Positions 1 through 6,201 of a DNA stretch of 9,665 nt are shown one piece after another (position 1 is the first letter of the stretch; the number at the start of each line of letters is the position of its first letter). The notes under the pieces are model-generated. The model saw only the letters and a list, made by a program, of their open reading frames with translations. It was not told the DNA's origin and did not search any database. Source of the DNA: an uncultured Caulobacterales bacterium. Lineage in GTDB: Bacteria; Pseudomonadota; Alphaproteobacteria; Caulobacterales; Caulobacteraceae. The position numbers were made by a program, and so were the translations under genes. The stretch is taken from positions 1 to 9,665 of the forward strand of contig CAIUZX010000193.1 of the NCBI GenBank assembly GCA_903903715.1, read 5' to 3'.

Positions 1-8
1 ATGTCAGC

Positions 9-242
9 ATGAAAATTACCCTTAAACTCTTGATATTAACGGCATTTATCACAGCTTGCTCTAGCAATTTGACCACATCGCCCAAATGTACAGAGAAATA
101 TATTGTTAAAATGGGAGATACTTGCGCGTCTATTGAGAATAAATTTGGCCTCACTCAATCTCAATTTCTGAAACTCAATCCTGGCATTCACAATTGTGCG
201 ATACTGACCAAAGGCGCGAAAGTTTGCGTGAGGCCTAAGTGA
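9..242 (+). CDS. small LysM-domain lipoprotein with fungal-type cysteine pattern
   Basis: 77 aa. Residues 1-17 form a bacterial lipoprotein signal: charged start (MK), hydrophobic core, and lipobox ITAC with C17 as the lipidated cysteine, followed by SS. Residues 30-74 form one LysM motif: YIVKMGDTC, then an FG turn, F-x-K-LNPGI, and a final L-x-x-G-x-x-V-C-V. LysM domains bind N-acetylglucosamine polymers (peptidoglycan or chitin), so the protein probably sits on a membrane and contacts cell wall. Besides C17 there are C27, C39, C63 and C73, placed as in fungal LysM effectors (C before the motif, GDTC, NPGI-xx-C, VCV). Bacterial LysM repeats usually lack these. The gene is about 40% GC, unlike everything downstream, which suggests transfer. 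The start codon is only 8 bases from the window edge, so its ribosome site cannot be judged. Substrate and biological role are unknown. Confidence 0.8.
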   Translation: MKITLKLLILTAFITACSSNLTTSPKCTEKYIVKMGDTCASIENKFGLTQSQFLKLNPGIHNCAILTKGAKVCVRPK

Positions 243-275
243 GATGAAAGTGTGAGGCCAGCCCGACGTCATCTC
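241..275. terminator. possible hairpin between convergent LysM and M48 genes
   Basis: A perfect 7-base inverted repeat, GAGATGA (241-247) and TCATCTC (269-275), encloses 21 bases that contain a smaller GGC/GCC pair. It lies directly after the LysM stop and before the convergent protease stop, where a two-way terminator would be expected. There is no U-tract on either side, so it is not a textbook intrinsic terminator and may be chance. Confidence 0.25.
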
Positions 276-294
276 GTCAATGGGGGGCGTCTGG

Positions 295-1491
295 TCAGGG
301 CGAAGACGTCTTGCCGAGCAGATCGGGGTGCGCCGCCTTCCACGCCATCGCCCGCCGGACGCGACGCCCGACACTGGGGTGATCGTAGAAGATGAACTCC
401 TCAAGTTCAGACGGAGTCGGCGCCCTGTAATCGGCTGTCTTGACGAGCGCCTTGGCCAGACCGTCCGGTTCGTGCGCATGCTCGAGCGAGAACCGATCGG
501 CGTCGGATTCGATCTCTCTCGAAATCGTGTTGGTGACCGGCAGGGCGATGAGGGAGAGCGTCCCGATGATGGCGAACAGGATCGGCAGACCCGCCGGATC
601 CTCGATCCCGGTTACGCGGGCGCCGAACAGTCTGACGAAGGTGGGAAACAGTCGGTCCACCAAGAAGAACAGCGCCATCGAAAGGACGGAGAATATGCCC
701 AACTGAACAAAGATGTGCTGGTGGACGTAGTGCCCCATCTCGTGCCCGACCACGCCGCGAACCTCGGCGATGTCCGCACCCTTCTGGAACATGACATCGC
801 TCATCGCGACACGGGCGGATCCGCCCAGACCACTGACATTGGCGGTGTAGCGGTTCGATTGTTTGGAGCCGTTGAAAACGAAGATCTTATCCGTCGGCGT
901 TCCGGTCGCCCGTCCCAGCCGCACCACCTCATCGCGCACAGCGCCGGCGGGCGCAGGCTTGTAGGTGTTCAGAAGCGGTGCAATCGCGACCGGCGCCACG
1001 ACCAGCCCGAACGCCAGAAGCAGCACCACGAGACCCGACGCCCAAACCCACCAGACGGACCTCGCCCGTCGCAGGAAGCCGTACAGCAACAGGACGAACA
1101 TGGAGCCCATGAGCAGACCGAACCAGCCAGTCTTGAGACCGTCCACGAACCAGCCGCCCAGCGTTTGGCTGGTCATGCCGAAGGACATCTCGAACCACCA
1201 GTCGGAATAGATGGTCCAGGGCATCTCCAGGATCGAGCTGACGACAAAATAGCACAGACCGACCAGAAGCGACGTCAGCAATGGTCGCGCCCGCCCCTTT
1301 TGCAGACTGTCATTCACCCGATTAAGCAGGCCGGACCGCACGATCAGCCAGGTGGTGACCATTGTGACAACCCATCCGCCCAGGAGCAGCCACTCCTTGC
1401 CGTGCGTATAGGCGATGGCCTTGGCGAGGGCTTGAGGCGACATCTGCGAGAGATAGGCGAGTGTCGCAGCCTCCGGCGCAGTGGCGATCAT
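295..1491 (-). CDS. M48 family (Ste24-type) membrane zinc metallopeptidase
   Basis: 398 aa, close to the usual length of Ste24/CAAX-protease-like M48 proteins. The zinc site is visible: HEMGH (H250, E251, H254) and the third ligand in the E-x-x-A-D signature (E328, in EIESDADRF). The C-terminal FYDHPSVGRR (368-377), with the conserved HP, is also typical. An N-terminal M48 segment (PEAATLAYL...WLLLGGW) precedes hydrophobic segments near 34-51, 71-90, 122-140, 147-170, 258-277 and 302-322, so it is an inner-membrane protease with a cytoplasm-facing active site. Eukaryotic relatives cleave prenylated proteins. Bacterial ones are thought to act in membrane protein quality control, and the substrate here is unknown. 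The ATG start is supported by AGGA 9 bases upstream. A 32-codon ORF overlaps the start by ATGA. The gene is convergent with the LysM gene and divergent from the DUF3147 gene. Confidence 0.93.
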   Translation of the reverse strand: MIATAPEAATLAYLSQMSPQALAKAIAYTHGKEWLLLGGWVVTMVTTWLIVRSGLLNRVNDSLQKGRARPLLTSLLVGLCYFVVSSILEMPWTIYSDWWFEMSFGMTSQTLGGWFVDGLKTGWFGLLMGSMFVLLLYGFLRRARSVWWVWASGLVVLLLAFGLVVAPVAIAPLLNTYKPAPAGAVRDEVVRLGRATGTPTDKIFVFNGSKQSNRYTANVSGLGGSARVAMSDVMFQKGADIAEVRGVVGHEMGHYVHQHIFVQLGIFSVLSMALFFLVDRLFPTFVRLFGARVTGIEDPAGLPILFAIIGTLSLIALPVTNTISREIESDADRFSLEHAHEPDGLAKALVKTADYRAPTPSELEEFIFYDHPSVGRRVRRAMAWKAAHPDLLGKTSSP

Positions 1492-1586
1492 TCGAAGAAT
1501 TCCTGTCCCAGCCCCAACATATTCCGGACGTGCATGATAACCGCTGTCCCCTCAAGAACAAGCGGTTGAATTTCAAGATTTTCCAT
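1488..1586 (-). CDS. possible 32-codon upstream ORF overlapping the M48 protease start
   Basis: An ATG at 1586 opens a 32-codon frame beginning MENLEIQPLVLEG and ending EFFE. Its TGA stop overlaps the protease ATG as ATGA. A GAGCGG stretch just upstream could serve as a weak ribosome site. The peptide has no domain I recognise. The four-base overlap would allow translational coupling, but it may be chance, since the protease has its own AGGA site. Low confidence that it is expressed. Confidence 0.22.
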   Translation of the reverse strand: MENLEIQPLVLEGTAVIMHVRNMLGLGQEFFE

Positions 1587-1734
1587 CGCGCCGCTCGAAA
1601 TACCGGCGCTGCTCGATCGCCTTCGAAAGCAGATAAGGTAAGGGTTTGCATCCGTCGGACCCGGCCAGCATAGTCTCAACAGATCGACGGGGCGGGCCAA
1701 CCGCAAAGACGGTCCTGCAGTCCGGAGGCGTAGT

Positions 1735-2085
1735 TTGATCTATTTCTGGGTGAAGGCGGCGATCTCGGGCGTGCTGATCGCCCTGATCTCGGAGACCGCC
1801 AAGCGCTGGCCGGGGGTCGGCGCGCTGATCGCGTCCCTACCCCTGGTCTCCGTCATCGGGATGCTTTGGCTTTGGCGGGACCGGCCGGACCCGGCCAACA
1901 TGGCGGCGCACGCGGAAGCGACGTTCTGGTACGTCCTGCCGTCCCTGCCGATGTTCCTGGTGATGCCGGCCTTGCTGCGACGAGGCGCGCCGTTCTGGGC
2001 GGCCCTGAGCTGCGGCTGTATCCTGACGATTCTTCTCTATCTGTCGATGACCTGGATCGCGCCGCGTCTTGGCGTGAAGCTGTAA
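1735..2085 (+). CDS. DUF3147 family small membrane protein
   Basis: 116 aa and almost entirely hydrophobic, with four predicted membrane helices (about 3-21, 30-47, 62-82 and 86-108). The N-terminal part, with K-A-x-x-S-G near the start and then R-W-P-G-x-G-A-L-I-A-S-L-P-L, matches the DUF3147 family as I know it. That family has no assigned function. The start is a TTG at 1735: GGAGG at 1724-1728 sits 6 bases before it, a near-ideal ribosome site, and no better ATG lies nearby. The stop is 6 bases from the ATG of the POT transporter, so the two are surely co-transcribed and probably translationally coupled. This suggests an accessory or co-regulated role, which is inference. Some relatives are annotated simply as inner-membrane proteins. 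Confidence 0.88.
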   Translation: MIYFWVKAAISGVLIALISETAKRWPGVGALIASLPLVSVIGMLWLWRDRPDPANMAAHAEATFWYVLPSLPMFLVMPALLRRGAPFWAALSCGCILTILLYLSMTWIAPRLGVKL

Positions 2086-2091
2086 TCGCTC

Positions 2092-3474
2092 ATGCAGAAC
2101 CGTTCCCCGACATCGCCGAACAACGCGCCCGACCGCTCCTTCTTGGGCCACCCCCTAGGGCTGAAATATCTGACGGCGATGGAGGGGTTTGAGCGCTTCT
2201 CCTACTTCGGGATGCAGGCGCTGCTCGTGCTCTATATGACCGGCCGCCTGTTCAGGCCCGGTGTCATCGACCATGTGATCGGCTTTACGGGATTTCGCAC
2301 CGGTATGGAGGCGGTGTTCGGCCCGCTGACCCTGCAGGCCCTCGCGCTGCAGATCTTCGGCCTGTACAGCGGCCTCGTCTATCTCCTGCCCCTGCTTGGA
2401 GGCTATGTCGGGGACCAGCTCCTCGGGAGACGACGGACGGTGATCGCAGGGCTGGTGGTGATGTCGATCGGGCACCTCCTGATGGCGTTCGAGCAGACCT
2501 TCCTGTTCGCCCTCTTCACCCTTTTAACCGGCAGCGCCTTGTTGAAGGGCAATGTCGCCGCGCAGGTCAGCGGCCTCTACGCCGAGGGCGACAGCCGGAG
2601 TGACGAGGGCTTTTCGATCTTCCTGCTCTCCTCGAACATCGGTGCGGTCGTGTCGCCGCTGGTCTGCGGCACGCTCGGCGAACTCTATGGCTGGCACTAC
2701 GGCTTCGGCGTCGCGGCGGTCGTCGTGCTCATCGGACTGGGCGTCTATCTCGCCGCCGGCCGCAGCCTGCCGGACGCGCCGCTGCGCCGCGTGTCCCGCA
2801 CCGTCATTCCGTTGGAGCGCGGCGACGGCGCGCGGATTGCGCTCATGATCGCGCTGGCCATGGCGGCGTCGCTGTTCTGGGTCGCGCAGTCACAGATCTG
2901 GAGCGCCTATCCCGTCTGGGTGCGCGACCGGGTCGACCGCCACATCTTCGGCCTCGACATGCCGGTAACCTGGTTCCAATCCGTCGACAGTCTCGGCACC
3001 ATCGTCTTCGGCCCTGTCGTCATCTGGCTGTGGGCCCAGCAACAGGCGCGCGGCTCTGCGCCAGCGGACCTGACCAAGATCTTCTGGGGCGCCCTCGGCT
3101 TTGCAGGCGCCGAGTTCCTACTGTCCCTCGGCGAACTCTCCGCCGGCGGCGGTAAAGTGGCCGTCGCCTGGGCGTTGAGCTTTCACATCCTGTCGGCGAT
3201 AGGCTGGCTGTATATCGCGCCTTCCATCATCGCCCTCGTCGCCCGACTCGCGCCGCGGAGCGTCAAGGCGACCGGGATATCCGCCTATTACTTCTCGGTC
3301 TTTGTCGGTGCGACGATCAGCGGATCGTTGGGTAAGTTCTACGGCGTGATCCCGAACTGGCAGTTCTGGGCTCTCCACGCGGGCTTCGCCGCGGCCTGCG
3401 GCGTCGCCGTGCTTGTGCTGATGAACCCGATGAATCGGGTGATGGCCAGGATCACGGCGAAGGCGCCTGCCTAG
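2092..3474 (+). CDS. POT/PTR2 family proton-coupled transporter (peptide-type), variant substrate site
   Basis: 460 aa with about 12-14 membrane helices, a major-facilitator protein of the proton-dependent oligopeptide transporter (POT/PTR2) family. Family marks are E31-x-x-E34-R35-F-S-Y-F-G in helix 1, GGYVGDQLLGRR (103-114, MFS loop motif), LLKGNV (150-155, with helix-4 Lys K152) and FSIFLLSSNIGA (174-185). Typical members import di- and tripeptides with protons across the inner membrane. Two positions depart from the usual pattern. The helix-7 Q-S-x-N-P is Q-S-V-D-S (296-300). The helix-10 acidic residue in the G-E-L-x-x-S-P motif appears to be W372 (G-W-L-Y-I-A-P). The helix-1 YYG is also YFG. 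The substrate may therefore not be a simple dipeptide. There is no clear ribosome site before the ATG, which fits coupling to the DUF3147 gene 6 bases upstream. Confidence 0.92.
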   Translation: MQNRSPTSPNNAPDRSFLGHPLGLKYLTAMEGFERFSYFGMQALLVLYMTGRLFRPGVIDHVIGFTGFRTGMEAVFGPLTLQALALQIFGLYSGLVYLLPLLGGYVGDQLLGRRRTVIAGLVVMSIGHLLMAFEQTFLFALFTLLTGSALLKGNVAAQVSGLYAEGDSRSDEGFSIFLLSSNIGAVVSPLVCGTLGELYGWHYGFGVAAVVVLIGLGVYLAAGRSLPDAPLRRVSRTVIPLERGDGARIALMIALAMAASLFWVAQSQIWSAYPVWVRDRVDRHIFGLDMPVTWFQSVDSLGTIVFGPVVIWLWAQQQARGSAPADLTKIFWGALGFAGAEFLLSLGELSAGGGKVAVAWALSFHILSAIGWLYIAPSIIALVARLAPRSVKATGISAYYFSVFVGATISGSLGKFYGVIPNWQFWALHAGFAAACGVAVLVLMNPMNRVMARITAKAPA

Positions 3475-3493
3475 CGCTTTGGCGCGGGCCTTG

Positions 3494-3787
3494 TCAGGAG
3501 CGCGGCGGCGGCGGCCCAGCGCCGTCGGGCGGGCGCGGCGCGTCGTTGGGAATGCAGGCCAGGGGCAGGCCGGGAGGCGCGAGGCACTTGCCCGCAACCG
3601 GCGGCTTCACCTTGACCGTACAGACCGCCTTGGCCGCCTTGCCGATACAGGCGTCCTGGGCCTCCTTCGGCGGCTTGGGCGGCGGGCCGCCAGGGCCGGG
3701 CGGTCCGCCCGCGGGCTGGGCCGCGGCGGCGGCCGCGAGCGCCATGGCGCAGGAGATGATCAAGATCATGCTTCCGGGAAATCGCAT
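3494..3787 (-). CDS. small secreted Pro-rich protein with four cysteines
   Basis: 97 aa. Residues 1-23 are a Sec signal peptide (MRF, hydrophobic core, AAAAAA) with likely cleavage before Q24. The mature protein begins with a Gly/Pro-rich stretch (QPAGGPPGPGGPPPKPP), then a compact cysteine region (47-80): D-A-C47-I-G-K, V-C56, G-K-C68 and L-A-C78-I-P. It ends in another Pro-rich tail. The A-C-x-G-K ... C ... G-x-C ... L-A-C-x-P pattern resembles small uncharacterised periplasmic proteins I have seen in proteobacteria. Two disulfides are likely. The ATG at 3787 is chosen because TGGAGAGGTG lies just upstream and the signal peptide starts there; a longer frame to 3844 lacks both. It is divergent from the BaeS-like kinase, whose periplasmic domain is also Pro-rich, so it is probably a target or partner of that system (inference). 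Its function is unknown. Confidence 0.85.
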   Translation of the reverse strand: MRFPGSMILIISCAMALAAAAAAQPAGGPPGPGGPPPKPPKEAQDACIGKAAKAVCTVKVKPPVAGKCLAPPGLPLACIPNDAPRPPDGAGPPPPRS

Positions 3788-3985
3788 CTTCACCTCTCCA
3801 AGTCTCGCCCGTCTCAAATGCTCCGGGACGGCCTCGCCCCTCATTCATTAGTCACTTCTAGTGGAGGATTATGGACAGACTATGGGCGGGTTTTCAGAAC
3901 AGTCTGATTAGGGACGAACCTCCAAACTTTGTCCTCATTCGGGGCGTCAAGCTGGCGGGTCGGTCACGGGAATGTCGTTGAGCGC
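3788..3985. promoter_or_regulatory. divergent control region, secreted Cys protein / two-component operon
   Basis: 198 bases separate the divergent starts and must hold both promoters. Visible elements are the ribosome site of the leftward gene (3791-3800), a small inverted repeat CACT-tct-AGTG at 3853-3863, GGAGG at 3864-3868 followed by an ATG at 3871, and a longer inverted repeat CAGACT (3876-3881) / AGTCTG (3901-3906) that could form a hairpin in the transcript. I could not assign -35/-10 elements with confidence. The region is the natural place for autoregulation by the BaeR-like regulator. Confidence 0.5.
3871..3981 (+). CDS. possible 36-aa leader ORF upstream of the sensor kinase
   Basis: An ATG at 3871 follows GGAGG with 2 bases (TT) between a GGAGGA box and the start, the strongest ribosome-site match in this intergenic region. 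The frame (starting MDRLWAGFQNSL, ending RSRECR) runs 36 codons to TGA at 3979-3981, only 4 bases before the kinase ATG at 3986. The kinase itself has just a weak GAG upstream. That layout suits a translated leader coupled to the kinase. The peptide is not recognisable, has no signal peptide, and could be chance. The spacing of the ribosome site is shorter than ideal. Confidence 0.35.
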   Translation: MDRLWAGFQNSLIRDEPPNFVLIRGVKLAGRSRECR

Positions 3986-5512
3986 ATGCGTCTGAAACTG
4001 GTCCATCAAGCCTTTGGCGTGATCGTGCTGATCGCCGTTGCGGCGGAACTGGCCATGGCGCTCGCCTTCAGCGTGAGCCTGCAGCGGGGTTTCGGCGAAT
4101 ATCTTACGGCGAGGGACGGGGAGGATCTCGCCCGGCTGGTGGCGGTCATCGACGCCAATCTCGCAGCGGATCCCGGCGGAACGAGGCCGGAAGACGTCGA
4201 CGAACGGCTGCGGGACGCTGTGCTCCAGTCAGGATTCAACGCCGAGTTCGAGCACAGGGCGCGCCCGCCCATCGGTCCGCCGCCCTTCGCGGGCGACCGG
4301 CCGCCGCCCTGGGCCACCGGCGGCGGTCCGCCTCCCCCAATGGATGCGCGGGGTTCCTCTGAGGGTCCGACCGTCGCTCCGCCGGCTGGCGTCGGTCCCC
4401 CGGACACGTTCAGCGCGCGTGTCCTGGTGTACGACGCGCAGGGCCGACAGGTCATGGGCCCACCCCCACGCGCGGCGCCCGGCCTTAAGCCCAAGGTGCT
4501 GTCCCAACCGATCAAACAACGCGGGGAGGTCGTCGGCCGTATCGAGGTGCTGCCAAGGCGGCGGGCGCCGTCCGGCGTCGACAGTCGCTTCCTCGCCATC
4601 CAGTCCCAGACGGCGGCGGTCATCGGCGCGATCATCCTGGTGCTGTGCACCCTCCCCGCCTGGTTGATCGCGCGCGTAGCGACACGGCGGCTGGAAGACA
4701 TCCGGGCGGCGACCCGCGCGGTGGCGAGCGGCGATCTTTCGGTGACCCTCAACGAAGGCGGGGCCATCGAGGTCGTGGACACCATCCGCAACATCAACGC
4801 GATGACGCGCGCCTTGCAAAGACTGGAGTCGGCTCGAAGGCGGTGGCTCGCCGAAGTGTCGCACGAGCTGCGCACTCCGTTGACCGCCCTGCGCGGAGAG
4901 ATCGACGCCATGCTCGACAACGTCCGACCCGTGTCCAAGGCCGCCCTGGTCTCCGTGAACGAGGAGGCGCTGCGCCTCAACGCCATTATCGACGACTTGC
5001 ACGTTCTTGCGGTCTCCGACCTCGACGGACCGATCTGCCGGTTCGAGGCCGCCGATGCGAACGCCATATGTCGCGTGGCTGTCGGCCGGTTCGCCGGCCC
5101 GGCGGAAGCGAAGGGGCTGCGTCTGACGCTGGTCGCCGCTGAGACGGACCTGCCGGTGCATTGGGACAGCGCACGCATCGATCAGGTGCTGGCCAACCTC
5201 CTGACCAACAGCCTGCGCTATACCGACGCGCCGGGCGAGGCGCAGGTCAGCCTCGCCGTGCAAGGCGACCGGATCCGCATCCGGATCGAGGACAGCGCGC
5301 CTTGTCCGTCTCCCGAGGACCTGCCGCGCCTGTTCGAGCCCCTCTATCGCGGCGACGCCCATCGCAGTCGCCTGAGCGGCGGCAGCGGCCTCGGACTTTC
5401 CGTCTGCGAAGCGATTGTGCGCGCACACGGCGGGACGATCCATGCGGCCGCCTCAGCCCTCGGCGGCCTCGCCATCACCCTCGACCTGCCAAGACACGCG
5501 AGGCCTGCATGA
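3986..5512 (+). CDS. BaeS-like sensor histidine kinase with Pro-rich periplasmic domain
   Basis: 508 aa. Order of parts: membrane helix 1 (about 10-31); a periplasmic sensor region (32-208) containing a Pro/Gly-rich segment (92-140, with PPIGPPP and GGGPPPP runs); membrane helix 2 (about 209-231); a HAMP linker (232-284); and the dimerisation/phosphoacceptor box V-S-H293-E-L-R-T-P-L. The ATPase domain has an N-box N404-LLT-N408, a G1-like motif E-D436-S-A-P and a G2 loop GGSGLGL (465-471). The DSAP...PRLFEPLYR and SGGSGLGLSVC wording closely follows E. coli BaeS, an envelope-stress sensor. It should autophosphorylate H293 and pass phosphate to the adjacent regulator. The ATG at 3986 gives a normal short N-tail before helix 1; a TTG at 3929 would add 19 odd residues. 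The kinase stop overlaps the regulator start. The signal sensed is unknown. Confidence 0.93.
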   Translation: MRLKLVHQAFGVIVLIAVAAELAMALAFSVSLQRGFGEYLTARDGEDLARLVAVIDANLAADPGGTRPEDVDERLRDAVLQSGFNAEFEHRARPPIGPPPFAGDRPPPWATGGGPPPPMDARGSSEGPTVAPPAGVGPPDTFSARVLVYDAQGRQVMGPPPRAAPGLKPKVLSQPIKQRGEVVGRIEVLPRRRAPSGVDSRFLAIQSQTAAVIGAIILVLCTLPAWLIARVATRRLEDIRAATRAVASGDLSVTLNEGGAIEVVDTIRNINAMTRALQRLESARRRWLAEVSHELRTPLTALRGEIDAMLDNVRPVSKAALVSVNEEALRLNAIIDDLHVLAVSDLDGPICRFEAADANAICRVAVGRFAGPAEAKGLRLTLVAAETDLPVHWDSARIDQVLANLLTNSLRYTDAPGEAQVSLAVQGDRIRIRIEDSAPCPSPEDLPRLFEPLYRGDAHRSRLSGGSGLGLSVCEAIVRAHGGTIHAAASALGGLAITLDLPRHARPA

Positions 5513-6198
5513 CCGGTGACGGCGGACAAAGGCGCGTTTTCGTTGTGGAGGACGATCCGAAGATCAGCGCGGTGCTGCGGGACTATCTGATTGACGCCGG
5601 CTACCAGGCGGAGACGTTCCGCAGCGGACCGCCCGCTCTGGACGCCGCCAAGGAAGCCCCGCCGGACCTTGTCATCCTCGACCTCATGCTGCCCGGCATG
5701 GACGGCGTCGCGGTGTGCAGGAAACTCAGGGAGTTCTGCACCGCCCCCGTTCTGATGGTGACCGCCAGGATCGAGGAGCGGGACCGGATCACGGGGCTCG
5801 GCGCAGGGGCGGACGATTATGTGTGCAAACCCTTTTCGGCGAAGGAGGTGATGGCGCGGGTGGCGGCTCTGATTCGCCGCGCCGAAGGCCGCTTCGGCGT
5901 CGAGACCGAGACGCCGCTCTTTGCCCTCGACACGCACCGGACGCGCGCGGCGTGGAAGGGGCAATGGCTGTCCCTTTCCCCATCCGAATACCAGATCCTG
6001 GCGGCGCTGATGAAGCAGCCCGGCCGCACCTTCACGAGGGATCAGCTGCTTGATCAGATGAGCGTCGGCTATCGGGACGTCAGCGACCGGGCCATCGACA
6101 GCCACATCAAGAACATCCGCCGGAAAATCCAGGCGATCGATCCGGACGCGACCTGCGTCGCGTCGGTCTACGGCATGGGCTATCGCTGGGACGTCTAG
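5509..6198 (+). CDS. BaeR-like OmpR/PhoB-family response regulator
   Basis: 229 aa. The receiver domain (9-125) has the acidic pocket E14-D15-D16, phosphoacceptor D58 (VILDLMLPGMDG), T85 and K107 (DDYVCKPF). The C-terminal winged-helix DNA-binding domain (about 133-229) follows the OmpR/PhoB plan. The wording MVTARIEE-x-DR, ADDYVCKP, DRAIDSHIKN-x-RRK and VYGMGYRW is very close to E. coli BaeR, so the subfamily call is strong even though its regulon cannot be inferred from that. The ATG overlaps the kinase stop (ATGA, 5509-5512), giving tight translational coupling. Phosphorylated by the kinase, it likely binds promoters as a dimer on direct repeats. Candidates are the 3788-3985 region and the repeats at 8643-8661. 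The TAG stop overlaps the convergent HupE-like stop. Confidence 0.96.
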   Translation: MTGDGGQRRVFVVEDDPKISAVLRDYLIDAGYQAETFRSGPPALDAAKEAPPDLVILDLMLPGMDGVAVCRKLREFCTAPVLMVTARIEERDRITGLGAGADDYVCKPFSAKEVMARVAALIRRAEGRFGVETETPLFALDTHRTRAAWKGQWLSLSPSEYQILAALMKQPGRTFTRDQLLDQMSVGYRDVSDRAIDSHIKNIRRKIQAIDPDATCVASVYGMGYRWDV

Positions 6199-6201
6199 AC
6201 G
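6192..6201. repeat. 10-base palindrome holding two convergent stop codons
   Basis: CGTCTAGACG is a perfect palindrome. The regulator's TAG (6196-6198) and the HupE-like gene's TAG (6195-6197 on the other strand) both lie inside its CTAG core. No space remains for a separate terminator, so transcripts from both sides must run into the opposite gene unless terminated within it. Confidence 0.9.

Noticed and set aside
280..1569. Long plus-strand ORF (429 codons) antisense to the M48 protease
   Set aside because: Its product is rich in R, Q, H, D and P with no domain, signal or membrane segment, while the opposite strand has an intact zinc protease. It is a mirror of GC-rich codon use.
3475..3493. 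Terminator between the POT transporter and the convergent Cys protein gene
   Set aside because: Only 19 bases, with a partial GC-rich self-complementarity and no T-run. Not enough to call.
3788..3844. Longer start for the secreted Cys protein
   Set aside because: It would bury the signal peptide behind 19 charged residues and ignores the TGGAGAGGTG ribosome site at 3791-3800.
3929..3985. TTG start for the kinase, 19 codons upstream
   Set aside because: No ribosome site before it, and the added residues do not resemble a kinase N-terminus. ATG 3986 leads directly into membrane helix 1.
4006..5443. Two long minus-strand ORFs (390 and 404 codons) opposite the histidine kinase
   Set aside because: Both are low-complexity Arg/Ser/Pro or Gln/Asp-rich translations antisense to a kinase with all motifs in place.
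5161..5508. N-terminal extension of the response regulator frame by 116 codons
   Set aside because: The receiver domain begins just after the ATG at 5509, which overlaps the kinase stop. The extension is an out-of-frame reading of the kinase gene.
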